Assembly (NCBI GenBank): GCA_041398785.1
Contig: JAWKUA010000007.1
Coordinates: 62,001 to 126,000, forward strand
Length of the DNA stretch: 64,000 nt
Reading direction: 5' to 3'
Origin: Planctomycetaceae bacterium
GTDB taxonomy: Bacteria > Planctomycetota > Planctomycetia > Planctomycetales > Planctomycetaceae
Below, piece by piece: positions 42,515 through 51,126 of the stretch; the stretch's first letter is position 1, and every line of letters starts with the position of its first letter. The position numbers and the translations under genes are program-made. The notes under the pieces were generated by a model that saw nothing but the letters and a program-made list of their open reading frames with translations, was not told the DNA's origin and ran no database searches.

Positions 42515-44140
42515 TCACAGGCACAGCATGTACGAAACCAGATCGTCCTTTTCCTGCGCGGACAGGTTCAACTGCAGCACCAGGTTGAAGAACTCCACAG
42601 TGTCGTGCAGAGTCGGGCAGCGACCGTCGTGAAGGTACGGCGGAGAATCCCGGATTCCTCGCAGGGGAAACGTCTTGATCGGACCTTCGGGTCGGCAGAC
42701 AAGAAACCGTTCGACGGCCAGATCGTGCATGTAATCGTCGACAAACGCCGGGCCGTAGTGACACTTCGAACACTGCGCCTTACCGTGAAACAGCGCTTCT
42801 CCGCGCAGTTCAGCGGGAGTGGCCTTGTCCGGAATGAGTCTCATCAATGGATCAAGTTTCGGTGCGGGCGGATAGTCCAGTATTGCATTTAGGTCACCCA
42901 TCCGGTTGGTCACTTCGCGTTTGACGGCTCGCGGACCAATCGCCTGCTGCATTCCGGGATCGCCGTCGAAATACTCTTCGACTTCCGAAAAATGATCCAT
43001 GCTGCGAATCGAACGCTTCGACGAAAGCTGCATCAGGTTGTAGTTGCCGCGCATCGTCGGTGTATCTGTTCGCAGACGAGCCAGATTCGGCCGTGAATCC
43101 GGGCCGAGTTCAAACGCGCCGTTGGTGTGCCCGTTGACGTGGCAGTCAAAGCAGGCGACTCCCTTTGACGGAGTCTCCGTGATTCGGTGATCGGTGTGGT
43201 TGAACCAGGTCGTCGGCGACGGACGCAGCAGTTCCTTCAGTCCTTCCATCTGTTCCGGAGTCAGCAGGCCGTCAAAGATTTCATAGTAGTTGTCGAGCGT
43301 GACTTCGAGGCCGTTGGTCACGTCTCCCAGTTCCTTGTGCGTCGTCAGAAACATCGGTGGCGGAAATTCCGGCAGATAGGTGTCAGGAAAATCCATGTCC
43401 ACGTCGATGCGCCGGTGTTCGGGATGCGCCTTGATCCAGTTTTCCGGAAACACCATGTGAGCCACCGACTGCAGCGGATGCGACAGCGGCGAATACGGGA
43501 ACAGTTCGCGACGACGAATCTCGTCCGGCGGCAGTTCCGCCAGAGCCTCAAACGATGCCACGCCGTCCGGCAGTTTCGCAACCGGTCCCTGCATCACCGG
43601 CTTGCCTCCCGACATGAACTGTCCGGGAATCGCCTCGCCGCTGAAGTTGTACCGGCCGCTCATGTAGGCCCGGACATCCTGCATGAGTCCGGGCTTTTGA
43701 CGCTGATGAAACGACAGCCATTGCTCGAATCTCATGGGAAGGACCGGCGACGCGAACGACGTCGCTCCGCGACCGTAGTACCGATGCAAATCAAACGGCG
43801 TTCGCAGTCCCTTGTCGATGGTCGGGTACAACAGCAGGTCCTCCGTGAAATCTGTCGCCGGGACGAATCCGCGACCGGCCCCCTGCTCGGCCGCGGCGCT
43901 TTCGGCCGAATTGCCGCCGGTGGCATTCGCGGGTTCTGTTGTCTCGCCAGTGACGTCGGCCACCATCGGCACCGCAACCGCCGGCGCACCAAAGCCGGTG
44001 GGAGAAAACGAAATCGTCTGTCGTCGCTGAGGAACGCGGCTCAGATCGCTGCCTCGGTAAAGCTCGTAAGACTTATGCACTCCGATGCCGACAACGATCA
44101 ACACGATGGCCATCACGGCCCTGCCAAGATGCTGCTTCAT
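42515..44140 (-). CDS. Two-haem cytochrome c peroxidase/MauG-like protein, membrane-anchored
   Basis: 541 aa. A single N-terminal hydrophobic helix (AVMAIVLIVVGIGVHKSYEL) anchors or exports it, followed by a low-complexity Ala/Thr linker. Two CXXCH haem sites, CFDCH (330-334) and CSKCH (457-461), the latter in RGEALFHGKAQCSKCHYGPA typical of di-haem peroxidases. The tail PLRGIRDSPPYLHDGRCPTL and TVEFFNLVLQLNLSAQEKDD matches the CcP/MauG family. The long N-terminal domain before the first haem is not part of classical CcpA and is a planctomycete-style extension. Periplasmic peroxide reduction or oxidation of an unknown protein are both possible. ATGA overlap with the upstream DoxX gene indicates one operon. 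Confidence 0.87.
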   Translation of the reverse strand: MKQHLGRAVMAIVLIVVGIGVHKSYELYRGSDLSRVPQRRQTISFSPTGFGAPAVAVPMVADVTGETTEPANATGGNSAESAAAEQGAGRGFVPATDFTEDLLLYPTIDKGLRTPFDLHRYYGRGATSFASPVLPMRFEQWLSFHQRQKPGLMQDVRAYMSGRYNFSGEAIPGQFMSGGKPVMQGPVAKLPDGVASFEALAELPPDEIRRRELFPYSPLSHPLQSVAHMVFPENWIKAHPEHRRIDVDMDFPDTYLPEFPPPMFLTTHKELGDVTNGLEVTLDNYYEIFDGLLTPEQMEGLKELLRPSPTTWFNHTDHRITETPSKGVACFDCHVNGHTNGAFELGPDSRPNLARLRTDTPTMRGNYNLMQLSSKRSIRSMDHFSEVEEYFDGDPGMQQAIGPRAVKREVTNRMGDLNAILDYPPAPKLDPLMRLIPDKATPAELRGEALFHGKAQCSKCHYGPAFVDDYMHDLAVERFLVCRPEGPIKTFPLRGIRDSPPYLHDGRCPTLHDTVEFFNLVLQLNLSAQEKDDLVSYMLCL

Positions 44141-44589
44141 GAAATCGTGACCTGTTTTTCTGATTGGGAATGGGGCGGCGCCTGTCGGAGCAAAACCCAG
44201 CCGACGGCGACGAAGACAAGGTTCTTGAAAATGAACTCCCCTTCAATCGTGGGAGCAAACGGAACAAACTTGAACATGAATTCCGGCAGCACAAACAGCG
44301 GCACGAATGTTCCCGCGATGTGAATCAGAAACAGCCACAGCGCCGGACGGACCAGAACATTCAGCAACAACGCAGCGCCTATGGTGCATTCAAGCAGAGC
44401 CAGCCACAGCATCACCGTTCGCGGCCCGATGGAATGCAGCGACAGCCGCATGATCGTCTGAGTCGCCAGCAGTTCCGCGGGGCTCAGGTCCGGATAGAAC
44501 TTCAGAAGCCCGAAGTAAAAGTACACCGCGCCAAGAGCCAGGCGCAGCGGCGCCAGAGACTGCTGACGACCTTGGCGGGCATCGCTCAT
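44137..44589 (-). CDS. DoxX-like membrane protein
   Basis: 150 aa with four predicted membrane helices: RLALGAVYFYFGLLKFYPDL, VMLWLALLECTIGAALLLNV, LVRPALWLFLIHIAGTFVPL and FKNLVFVAVGWVLLRQ. The FGLLKFYPDLSPAE segment with a conserved-type Lys/Pro and the overall four-helix layout fit the DoxX/DoxD-like superfamily, which is loosely tied to quinone or thiosulfate redox chemistry and to oxidative-stress membrane complexes. Its stop overlaps the start of the haem peroxidase gene (ATGA), so a DoxX-type quinone reductase feeding electrons to a peroxidase-like enzyme is an attractive hypothesis. Family call is from topology and the first helix; moderate certainty. Confidence 0.78.
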   Translation of the reverse strand: MSDARQGRQQSLAPLRLALGAVYFYFGLLKFYPDLSPAELLATQTIMRLSLHSIGPRTVMLWLALLECTIGAALLLNVLVRPALWLFLIHIAGTFVPLFVLPEFMFKFVPFAPTIEGEFIFKNLVFVAVGWVLLRQAPPHSQSEKQVTIS

Positions 44590-44710
44590 GGCTGCGGGAT
44601 CCGGATGGAAGATGAGTCAGCCGGTCATTCTCCGGCACCGCCAGGGCGTTGTCTGTCGACGGCAGCGCAGAGTTCCTGTCGCTGATTTCCTACAGTGCAG
44701 CCGGGCGGGG

Positions 44711-45361
44711 TCAGCCGTCGATCTGGTGTTCCAAAGCGTAGCGGATGAGTTCCTGCGTCGATTTCAGGTTCAGTTTTTCCAGAATTCGAGCACGATACGT
44801 CGACGCCGTACTGGTGCTGATTTTCATTTGCTCCGAGCATTCCTGCAGACTCCTGCCGGCTCCCAGATGACGCAGAAAATCAAATTCGCGCTGTGACAGC
44901 GCCGCCAGTCCGACCCGCTCGCGTTTCGGGCGCCGCAAAGACTCCAGCACTGCGGAGGACACAGCGGGCGAGACATAAATCCCGCCGTTGTAAACCGTGC
45001 GGATGGCGTCCAGGAGTTCCTCCACGGCGGCAGATTTGATCACATATCCGTGGGCTCCCGATTCCAGAATCCTCACCGCGTAGTGCAGATTTTCGTGAAC
45101 GGTCAGCACCAGAATTCGGATGGCCGGCTGTTCCCGCAGCAGTTGTTCAATGACTCCCGGAGCGTCGCGATCGCCCAGCGAATAATCCAGCACCATCACA
45201 TGCGGATGCGAAGCGCGAGCTTCTTCGATGGCCTGCTGACCGCCGCCGGCCTGAGCGACGACGCAGATCCGGCCGCTGTCTTCCAGGATCCGCGCCAAAG
45301 CCTGCCGGACCATGGCATGGTCGTCAGCCAGAACAACGCGAATTGTGGATTCCGCAGGCAT
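44711..45361 (-). CDS. NarL/FixJ-family response regulator
   Basis: 216 aa. Receiver domain: IRVVLADDHAMVRQALARIL with the acidic pair, VMVLDYSLGDRDAPGVIEQL with the phospho-acceptor Asp in LDYSLGD, LTVHENLHYAVRILESGAHG and the Lys in YVIKSAAVEELLDAIRTV. C-terminal LuxR-type helix-turn-helix: LSQREFDFLRHLGAGRSLQE CSEQMKISTSTASTYRARIL. It activates or represses transcription when phosphorylated, most likely by the histidine kinase encoded 222 bp upstream. The recognition helix (STSTASTYRARILEKL) is unusually Ser/Thr-rich but intact. No target gene can be identified from this window. Length and domain order are ordinary. Confidence 0.94.
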   Translation of the reverse strand: MPAESTIRVVLADDHAMVRQALARILEDSGRICVVAQAGGGQQAIEEARASHPHVMVLDYSLGDRDAPGVIEQLLREQPAIRILVLTVHENLHYAVRILESGAHGYVIKSAAVEELLDAIRTVYNGGIYVSPAVSSAVLESLRRPKRERVGLAALSQREFDFLRHLGAGRSLQECSEQMKISTSTASTYRARILEKLNLKSTQELIRYALEHQIDG

Positions 45362-45496
45362 TGGGTCAGGTGATCCGGTCAGTCAACGAGGTTCCCCGGA
45401 AACGTACAGACACGAGCCGAGTCACGTCCCGCGAACGGCGTTGCTGTGAAGTTCTCAGCGAGCCACGACTGCTTTGTCAGCACGGAAATGATGCCT

Positions 45497-45562
45497 TGTG
45501 TGGCACTGGCCGGGCCAGTGGTTTCCGAAGAGCAGGCGCACTGTCACAGCCAGTGCCACACA
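45497..45562. repeat. Inverted repeat of a TGTGTGGCACTGGC element
   Basis: Two perfect 14-bp inverted copies, 45497-45510 and 45549-45562, separated by 38 bp that contains a further GGGCCAGTG. It sits in the 222-bp gap between the response regulator and histidine kinase genes. The GGCACTGGC core is the kind of short palindrome scattered through planctomycete intergenic DNA. Confidence 0.75.
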
Positions 45563-45583
45563 TCAAGACACGTCGGTGAGCCC

Positions 45584-47335
45584 CTATCTTTCGAAGTTTT
45601 CCAGCGGAATCGTCACGTCGATCGTTGTCCCGTTGTCGGGTGAGGTTTTCAGCAGGAACCGACCGCCCAGCAGTTCCGCTCGTTCCTGCATTCCCAGCAG
45701 GCCGAGTCGGCGTGACTTCCGCGCCTGATCAGCGTCGAATCCCGCGCCGTCGTCGCTGACTGTCAGTTGCAGCGAATCTTCGCTGACGGTCAGTTTCACG
45801 GCAGCATGATGCGTCCGGGCGTGTTCTGCAATGTTGGCCAAAGCTTCCTGCAGAACTCGATACGTGTTTTCTCCGACGACTGCCGGAACTTCTTCGCGAT
45901 GAAACTGCAGATCAGCGTCGACCGTCACACCGGTGCGGTCCTGAAATTCGGACAGATGCGATTCGACGGCGGCACGCAGTCCCAGATCATCCAGCACGCT
46001 GGGCCGCACGCGCGACGCGATGCGATGCAGACTTTTCAAAAGCGAGTCGGTTTCCTCGATGGCCCGCTGCAATCGTGACTGAACCTGCGGACTGAGCTGC
46101 TGCCGGGCCGCTGACTTCAGATCCAGACTGATTGCCGTGACCTGCTGGCCAAGCTCATCGTGCAGGTCTCGCGAAAGATGTTTTCGTTCCGTTTCCTGAG
46201 CCGCCAGCAATCGCGTGGAAAGCTGCCGCAGGCGAGATTCGGAATCGGCGATCAGGCGCTTCTGCCGATCTCGCAGCTCGGCGGATCGAGCCCAGATCCA
46301 GGACAGCGGAAACACCAGCAGCATCGCTCCGGCACACATCAGCAGCAGTTGCCGCAGCAGCAGTTCCGAATGAGCGGTCGCGACGTTTCGGGAAACATAC
46401 GCCACCAGCAGCAGCGAATTGTCTTCGCCGGCGATGTCTCGCGGCGCAGCGGCGGTTCCCTGGCCGTTCGGACGGATGCGCGCGGCTGCCAGCAATGCGT
46501 CGCCGGACTGCCAGTGTCCCGGTATGGGCTGGCGAACTCGCTGCCATTCGTCGGGAAAGTCAGTGCGAAAGCTGTGGTCATGACCCAGCAGCCAGCCCCA
46601 TTCATGTTCCCGGCGACGAGCCTGAAGGTACTCGCCGTCCGAATTCAACAGCACGACTTCCCCTTCAAAGCCGGCGGAGATTTCGCGAAGGTGTTCCAGC
46701 AGTCGTTCGCCAAGATAGTTCAACACCAGCAGTCCCCGCTGACGGCCGCTGGCGTCAAACACGGGAGTGACAAAGCGAATCACGGGTTTCACGGGGTCTT
46801 CAATGCGTCCATGTTCAACGTTCAGGTCGAACGGCGAAACGAAGATCTCTCCGTCCTTCAGCGAAAGCGCTTCTCGATAGTAGTACCGGTCCGACTTGCT
46901 CTGCAGTTCCGCGACAGGCACGATTCGAGCGGCGTCGCCTTCGAAATTGACCCGAGTGATTTCTCGGCCGTTTGGATCCAGACAGCGAATCTGATCGTAG
47001 ATTCCCTTTCGCAGAGCGAAGTGCAGGTGTTCGCGTTCCACGGTGGCCCGCGCTGTCTCGTCGCCGGCGACGAATCGCTGCAGCACTTCCTGCTGAGCCA
47101 GATACAGCAGATCGGAACGGACCGATTGGAATTCCCGCGACAGGAACTCCCGTTCGATCGCCAGCACCGCATCACGTTCGCGTTCGGTGATAATTCGCTG
47201 CAGGCCGAGATCCTGCCGATACAGCAGCCATGCGGTTCCCAGCAGCACGACCGTCGCCGCCAGCAGCGCAGTCGCCAGCCGTCGAACAAACCCCGGCGAA
47301 ATGCGACTGACACGATTGGCATTCACATCATTCAT
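45584..47335 (-). CDS. Membrane sensor histidine kinase (HisKA_3 type)
   Basis: 583 aa. TM1 (RLATALLAATVVLLGTAWLL) and TM2 (LLLRQLLLMCAGAMLLVFPL) enclose a ~280-residue periplasmic sensor of Cache-like character (RYYYREALSLKDGEIFVSPF, FVTPVFDASGRQRGLLVLNY, VVLLNSDGEYLQARR). The cytoplasmic part has HisKA_3 with the phospho-His in ERKHLSRDLHDELGQQVTAI. The HATPase domain follows: N-box EALANIAEHARTHHAAVKLT and G1 DDGAGFD, with MQERAELLGGRFLLKTSPDN. It autophosphorylates on signal and passes phosphate to the NarL-type regulator next door. The ligand is unknown; Cache folds usually bind small organic molecules. All catalytic residues are present. Confidence 0.93.
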   Translation of the reverse strand: MNDVNANRVSRISPGFVRRLATALLAATVVLLGTAWLLYRQDLGLQRIITERERDAVLAIEREFLSREFQSVRSDLLYLAQQEVLQRFVAGDETARATVEREHLHFALRKGIYDQIRCLDPNGREITRVNFEGDAARIVPVAELQSKSDRYYYREALSLKDGEIFVSPFDLNVEHGRIEDPVKPVIRFVTPVFDASGRQRGLLVLNYLGERLLEHLREISAGFEGEVVLLNSDGEYLQARRREHEWGWLLGHDHSFRTDFPDEWQRVRQPIPGHWQSGDALLAAARIRPNGQGTAAAPRDIAGEDNSLLLVAYVSRNVATAHSELLLRQLLLMCAGAMLLVFPLSWIWARSAELRDRQKRLIADSESRLRQLSTRLLAAQETERKHLSRDLHDELGQQVTAISLDLKSAARQQLSPQVQSRLQRAIEETDSLLKSLHRIASRVRPSVLDDLGLRAAVESHLSEFQDRTGVTVDADLQFHREEVPAVVGENTYRVLQEALANIAEHARTHHAAVKLTVSEDSLQLTVSDDGAGFDADQARKSRRLGLLGMQERAELLGGRFLLKTSPDNGTTIDVTIPLENFER

Positions 47336-47689
47336 GCTCAGCTTCTACCGCCAGCGGTGCGGAATGAGGCTCGCCGGCACGAGATCCGGAAAACTCCGGA
47401 AAGCACCGACGATCACCGCGGCACGATTCGGACGATCGTTCAGTGGCGTCGCGCGAAGATGATCCGGTCACGCACGCCAGGGCCGCAGTGTAGCACGAGC
47501 GGAAACCTTCGCGTCGGCTGGCAAATTTCGCCACCGGAATCGGCAGGGACGCGCCCGTCCACGTCAGGGCGGATGAACGACCGGAGAAATCCTCCGCAAC
47601 CCCGCGTGCAATGCAGCGCTGAGCCATCTGCCGGCACCCAATCGCGACGGTCGATTAGTCGTTCTTCCGAAATCAGAACGCCGACGACG
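47336..47689. other. Intergenic, about 350 bp, no gene seen
   Basis: Upstream region of the histidine kinase (minus strand) and downstream region of the DUF3592 gene. Short open frames on both strands have no coding character, and no hairpin with a U tract is visible. Confidence 0.45.
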
Positions 47690-48184
47690 TCACGCGGGAA
47701 TGGCTCGTCGGGCAACCGGCGCGGAAGCACCACGCGACATGAAGACGACCAAAGCGATACCGCACAGCAGCACGGTGAGGCAAAAGATCAGACGCGAAGT
47801 CGGCGTGGGATCGGGTAAATCGTTGACCGATGTGTAATGGCCAAACGGCGATGCACTGATGCTCGGTTGCCGGGAGTTGTACCGAACCTCAATCTCCTGC
47901 CCTTCCGCCACCGAATGGAATTCCGACTCACTCAGTGTCTCATCATCGATGTACGTCTTACCGTCTTCGGCAACGAATGAATATTGCATCTTGAAGCTCT
48001 TATCGAGCGTGATTCCGACGCGATGGACCAGAGCCGTGGCACTCTTGTGTGTAACCGTCCCGGTCGTTGTCAGATCTCTGTTGACGACAACCGGCTTGCC
48101 AAAACTCGTGACCGCATTGTAGGTGCCCACGACGCCCAGAAGAATCATCCCGGCCGCGATCACGTAGCCTGTCTTCGTTCCCAT
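47690..48184 (-). CDS. DUF3592-type membrane protein
   Basis: 164 aa. One N-terminal helix (TGYVIAAGMILLGVVGTYNA), an exposed beta-rich domain (TTGTVTHKSATALVHRVGIT, FVAEDGKTYIDDETLSESEF), then VAEGQEIEVRYNSRQPSISA and a C-terminal helix (LIFCLTVLLCGIALVVFMSR). The G.V....Y.F.A..G..Y ... G..V.V.Y....P pattern is that of DUF3592, small two-helix proteins of unknown function whose extracytoplasmic domain is an SH3-like barrel. No partner gene is evident. It stands alone between the histidine kinase and the flavin oxidoreductase gene, each with its own upstream gap. Confidence 0.82.
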   Translation of the reverse strand: MGTKTGYVIAAGMILLGVVGTYNAVTSFGKPVVVNRDLTTTGTVTHKSATALVHRVGITLDKSFKMQYSFVAEDGKTYIDDETLSESEFHSVAEGQEIEVRYNSRQPSISASPFGHYTSVNDLPDPTPTSRLIFCLTVLLCGIALVVFMSRGASAPVARRAIPA

Positions 48185-48443
48185 GACTTGTCTTTCTCCC
48201 GGGATCGGAACTGCGCAACCTGCCGGATGGTGCCAAACGACAGCGTCGAAACTGTGGTCAGTCGAGGAGCCGGGTCGGAACCCGCAACCGCTGTAACCTT
48301 AGCTTTCGAATTCACGCCGGTTGTCATTTTTCACGAGAATCGGGCGATTCCGGTTGGCCCGGTCGTTGTCCGCCAGAATGACGGTCTTTGCGCGCGGCTG
48401 CCGAGCGGCTGTTCATCGCTTACCGGCGCCGGACCGCGACCGT

Positions 48444-49880
48444 TCAATCCGGCATTTCGCCCTTCGCCTGCTGAAGTTGCTGACGTTCCGGAAGAGCCTT
48501 GTAGAACGGGTCCAGCGGAAAGCAGCCGGATATCAAACCGTTGCGAGGCCCGGTCGTGCAGTCGCTGAACGTGCGGCAGATCTTCTTTCGCGTCAGAGTT
48601 CGTCCGGCCAGAACGTCGGCGGGAAGATCCGGATAGCTGAGCACCATGCGGCCCAGTCCGACGGAATCTGCCAGTCCAGTCCTGACCACTGCCTGAGCGA
48701 CGTTGGGCAGCCATTCCTGCAGGTACGAGTAGCCGCTGCCGACGACAATCAGGCCGGGATGACGCCGCTTCAATTCCGCCGTCGCCGAAATCTGACGATC
48801 GACACCGACCAGCGGATCTTCGGGCGGCTGGTAACCGTCGGACGGAGGAAACATCGCGGGTCGCTGAATATGAGGGTTGTAGTACGGGCTTCCGCACGTT
48901 GTGCAGACCAGATCGATGTCCAGCGATTCCAGCAGCGACAGAAACTTCGACGGTTCATCGAAGTCAATTCCCAGCCCGGACCCGTCGCCTCCGAAAGCGT
49001 GTCGATACGAACCGGACGACGAGGGGATTCCTGTTCGTGAATCGTCGCCTCCGGGTTCAAACGGAATAAAGTCGAACACGCTGACTCGCACGCCGATTTC
49101 CAGCCCCGGTGCTTCGCTGCGAATTCCCGCGACGATGTCTCGAAGAAAGCGAGTCCGGTTTTCAAAGCTGCCGCCGAAGTTTCCGGCGCGGTCGAAACTC
49201 GACAGCAGTTCGTGTCCCAGATAACCGTGGCAGTGCTTCACGTCGACCCAGCGAAATCCGGCCTTTTGAGCCAGCACGCACGCCGCGACGAAGTCATCGA
49301 TCAGTTGCCTCAAGTCGTCGTCCGACAGCAGCCCGTCGTCACTGTCGATGCCGAACCGACGATCCAGAATCGGATGACGGTAGGCGATTCTCGGCTCCAT
49401 GAGACGCTTGTCGTTGGGCCGCGCAAACCGGCCGGAATGCGTGAGCTGCAGTCCGACACAAAGATCGTCCGTCTTGCCGAAATGCTGCGCGTGAGTCGCT
49501 TCCAGCAGAGTTCGCAGCGATTCGATTTCGTGCAGGTTGGCGTCGTTAATCAGCAGTTGGTTCGGGTTGGCTCGCCCGTCATGCCGGATCGCGACGGCTT
49601 CCCCGCCCCAGATCAGTTTCGCGCCGCTGAGCCCGAAACGTCTCCACCGGCGGCGAGTCAGTTCGGTGGGCTTTCCGTCGACGGTGCCGTCCCAGCCTTC
49701 CATGGGCAGGATGCAGAAGCGATTGCCGGCATGACCGGCACGGCTGATCAGCGGCTGCGCCAACGGACTGTCGGCACCGACAGCTAACTGTTCGTCAACC
49801 GGCAGCGTCAAATTCAATTCCGCCAGTCGCGAGCGAAAACCGTCAACTGTCCTGAAGCTGGCTACGCGAGGGTACGACAT
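48444..49880 (-). CDS. NADH:flavin oxidoreductase (old yellow enzyme family)
   Basis: 478 aa, single TIM barrel without the C-terminal FAD/NAD domains of the 2,4-dienoyl-CoA reductase type. Landmarks: AGHAGNRFCILPMEGWDGTV (FMN and active-site Cys region), LWGG-like IWGGEAVAIRHDGRANPNQL, CVGLQLTHSGRFARPNDKRL (substrate-binding HSGR), FRWVDVKHCHGYLGHELLSS (KxCHGYLxHxF signature), ENRTRFLRDIVAGIRSE and IVVGSGYSYLQEWLPNVA, then GLGRMVLSYPDLPADVLAGR. The end has three cysteines (KKICRTFSDCTTGPRNGLIS, then GC) in an unusual C-x5-C-x11-C spacing, possibly a cluster remnant. It reduces activated alkenes with NAD(P)H; the physiological substrate is unknown. A 16-bp palindrome lies 81 bp upstream. Confidence 0.9.
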   Translation of the reverse strand: MSYPRVASFRTVDGFRSRLAELNLTLPVDEQLAVGADSPLAQPLISRAGHAGNRFCILPMEGWDGTVDGKPTELTRRRWRRFGLSGAKLIWGGEAVAIRHDGRANPNQLLINDANLHEIESLRTLLEATHAQHFGKTDDLCVGLQLTHSGRFARPNDKRLMEPRIAYRHPILDRRFGIDSDDGLLSDDDLRQLIDDFVAACVLAQKAGFRWVDVKHCHGYLGHELLSSFDRAGNFGGSFENRTRFLRDIVAGIRSEAPGLEIGVRVSVFDFIPFEPGGDDSRTGIPSSSGSYRHAFGGDGSGLGIDFDEPSKFLSLLESLDIDLVCTTCGSPYYNPHIQRPAMFPPSDGYQPPEDPLVGVDRQISATAELKRRHPGLIVVGSGYSYLQEWLPNVAQAVVRTGLADSVGLGRMVLSYPDLPADVLAGRTLTRKKICRTFSDCTTGPRNGLISGCFPLDPFYKALPERQQLQQAKGEMPD

Positions 49881-50182
49881 TTGATGTGAGGCTCAGCGAT
49901 ATCACGGCAATCCGACTGCTTCCCGGCCGTCCGGAAGAAACAGCGATGCGGCAGTACAGCCGGGTGTTCACCCGGACTCTTCCACGGCTGATTCGAAACG
50001 GCCCGGTTCGTCGCCGGAGTATCCCGGAAAGTCTGCAGGCGTGCCAATCAGTCCGGCACGACCCGCGGAATCCGAAAATCCTTCGCGCCTTTGCAGCCGC
50101 CGACTGTTTCCCGCAATTCGGTGGCTGTACCTGAAGCAGATCCTTCAGTAGGGAAAACACGGGGTAAGGTTGCTCGAAATCC
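49881..50182. promoter_or_regulatory. Divergent upstream region with a 16-bp near-palindrome
   Basis: Region between the flavin oxidoreductase (minus) and the RsbW-like gene (plus). CCGGGTGTTCACCCGG at 49961-49976 is a 7-bp inverted repeat around a central TT. Such a site could be an operator for a dimeric regulator, controlling either divergent gene. No promoter boxes are clear, so the regulatory role is inferred from symmetry and position alone. Confidence 0.4.
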
Positions 50183-50890
50183 ATGCAGCCCACTCCCGGT
50201 TCGGCGGGAGATCTTTCGATGGGATTTGTGCCCGTGCCAGATGTTTCAACCTGCAATTCGTGCGGTTCTGACTTGTCGGTCGCGTCCGTCCTGTATCGCG
50301 AATGCTGGCTGGACGAACCGGGAATGAAAGCCGTTTCGATCGCGATTCCCACCAGGACTCACATCGTTGGAACGATCCGCGACCAGTTGGTGGAATGCGA
50401 CCCGGACATCAATGTCAGCCTGCGGATTTCACAGCCACAGATCTGCATGGCCGTTGAAGAAGCTCTCGCCAACGCCATCTTTCACGGCAACCTGGAAATC
50501 GACTCAAAGCTGAAGGAAGGCGGGTCGTCGCAGTTCTGGGACCTGGCACAGGAACGGCAGGCTCGCGGACCCTGGAAGGACCGCGTCGTCCGAATTCATA
50601 AACTGGTCAGCACGCTCGGCGTGTGGATGACCATCACCGACGAAGGCGCCGGTTTCGACACCCGCCGGCTGCTTGACAAAACACCTGACCCTCTGGCAAT
50701 GCTAAGCAGCGGTCGCGGACTGGTGATGATGAAGGCATTCACCAACGACCTGTTCTTCAACAGCCGCGGCAACAGCGTCACCATGGCCTTCTACGCCGCC
50801 AGCCGAGCGGAATCGCAATACTGTCCGCAGCCGGTGACCGCCCGCTCAGACTCACGCTGCAACACACTGTGCGCCGCAGCACACAACTGA
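50183..50890 (+). CDS. RsbW-type anti-sigma/ATP-binding protein
   Basis: 235 aa from ATG 50183; ATG 50225 or 50324 could also serve, and the first ~45 residues (with a CNSCGSDL pair) are not part of the domain. Residues ~50-215 form a HATPase_c_2 domain: N-box VEEALANAIFHGNLEIDSKL with Glu/Asn, G1 TITDEGAGFDTRRLLDKTPD, G2 LSSGRGLVMMKAFTND. This is the GHKL class of anti-sigma factor and serine kinase (RsbW/SpoIIAB) that phosphorylates an STAS anti-sigma antagonist and sequesters a sigma factor. No STAS or sigma gene is adjacent. It is oriented toward the Ser/Thr kinase gene 236 bp downstream, and both could be parts of one signalling pathway. Confidence 0.85.
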   Translation: MQPTPGSAGDLSMGFVPVPDVSTCNSCGSDLSVASVLYRECWLDEPGMKAVSIAIPTRTHIVGTIRDQLVECDPDINVSLRISQPQICMAVEEALANAIFHGNLEIDSKLKEGGSSQFWDLAQERQARGPWKDRVVRIHKLVSTLGVWMTITDEGAGFDTRRLLDKTPDPLAMLSSGRGLVMMKAFTNDLFFNSRGNSVTMAFYAASRAESQYCPQPVTARSDSRCNTLCAAAHN

Positions 50891-51126
50891 CGCCACTTGT
50901 CGTCGCACGGCGACCGGCCACCAGCGGAGAAGCAGGCCGGACACAACGCAGCGATCACTGACTCTGCCAGGCCGGGATCGCCGGCCGGGTGGCGCGGGCA
51001 GAAGCGGACGATCGTGGTCGCCAGCCCATTGCGTCGTTCCATTGCGCGGGATACTCTCAGAGAAAATCGGCGTTTCTCTTCGTCCGGGCGGGCGGAGCGA
51101 GTGATTTTCGACTGAGGATCGCGGCG

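Noticed and set aside
46160..47818. 552-codon + strand frame antisense to the histidine kinase
   Set aside because: Antisense shadow; the minus strand carries complete HisKA_3 and HATPase motifs.
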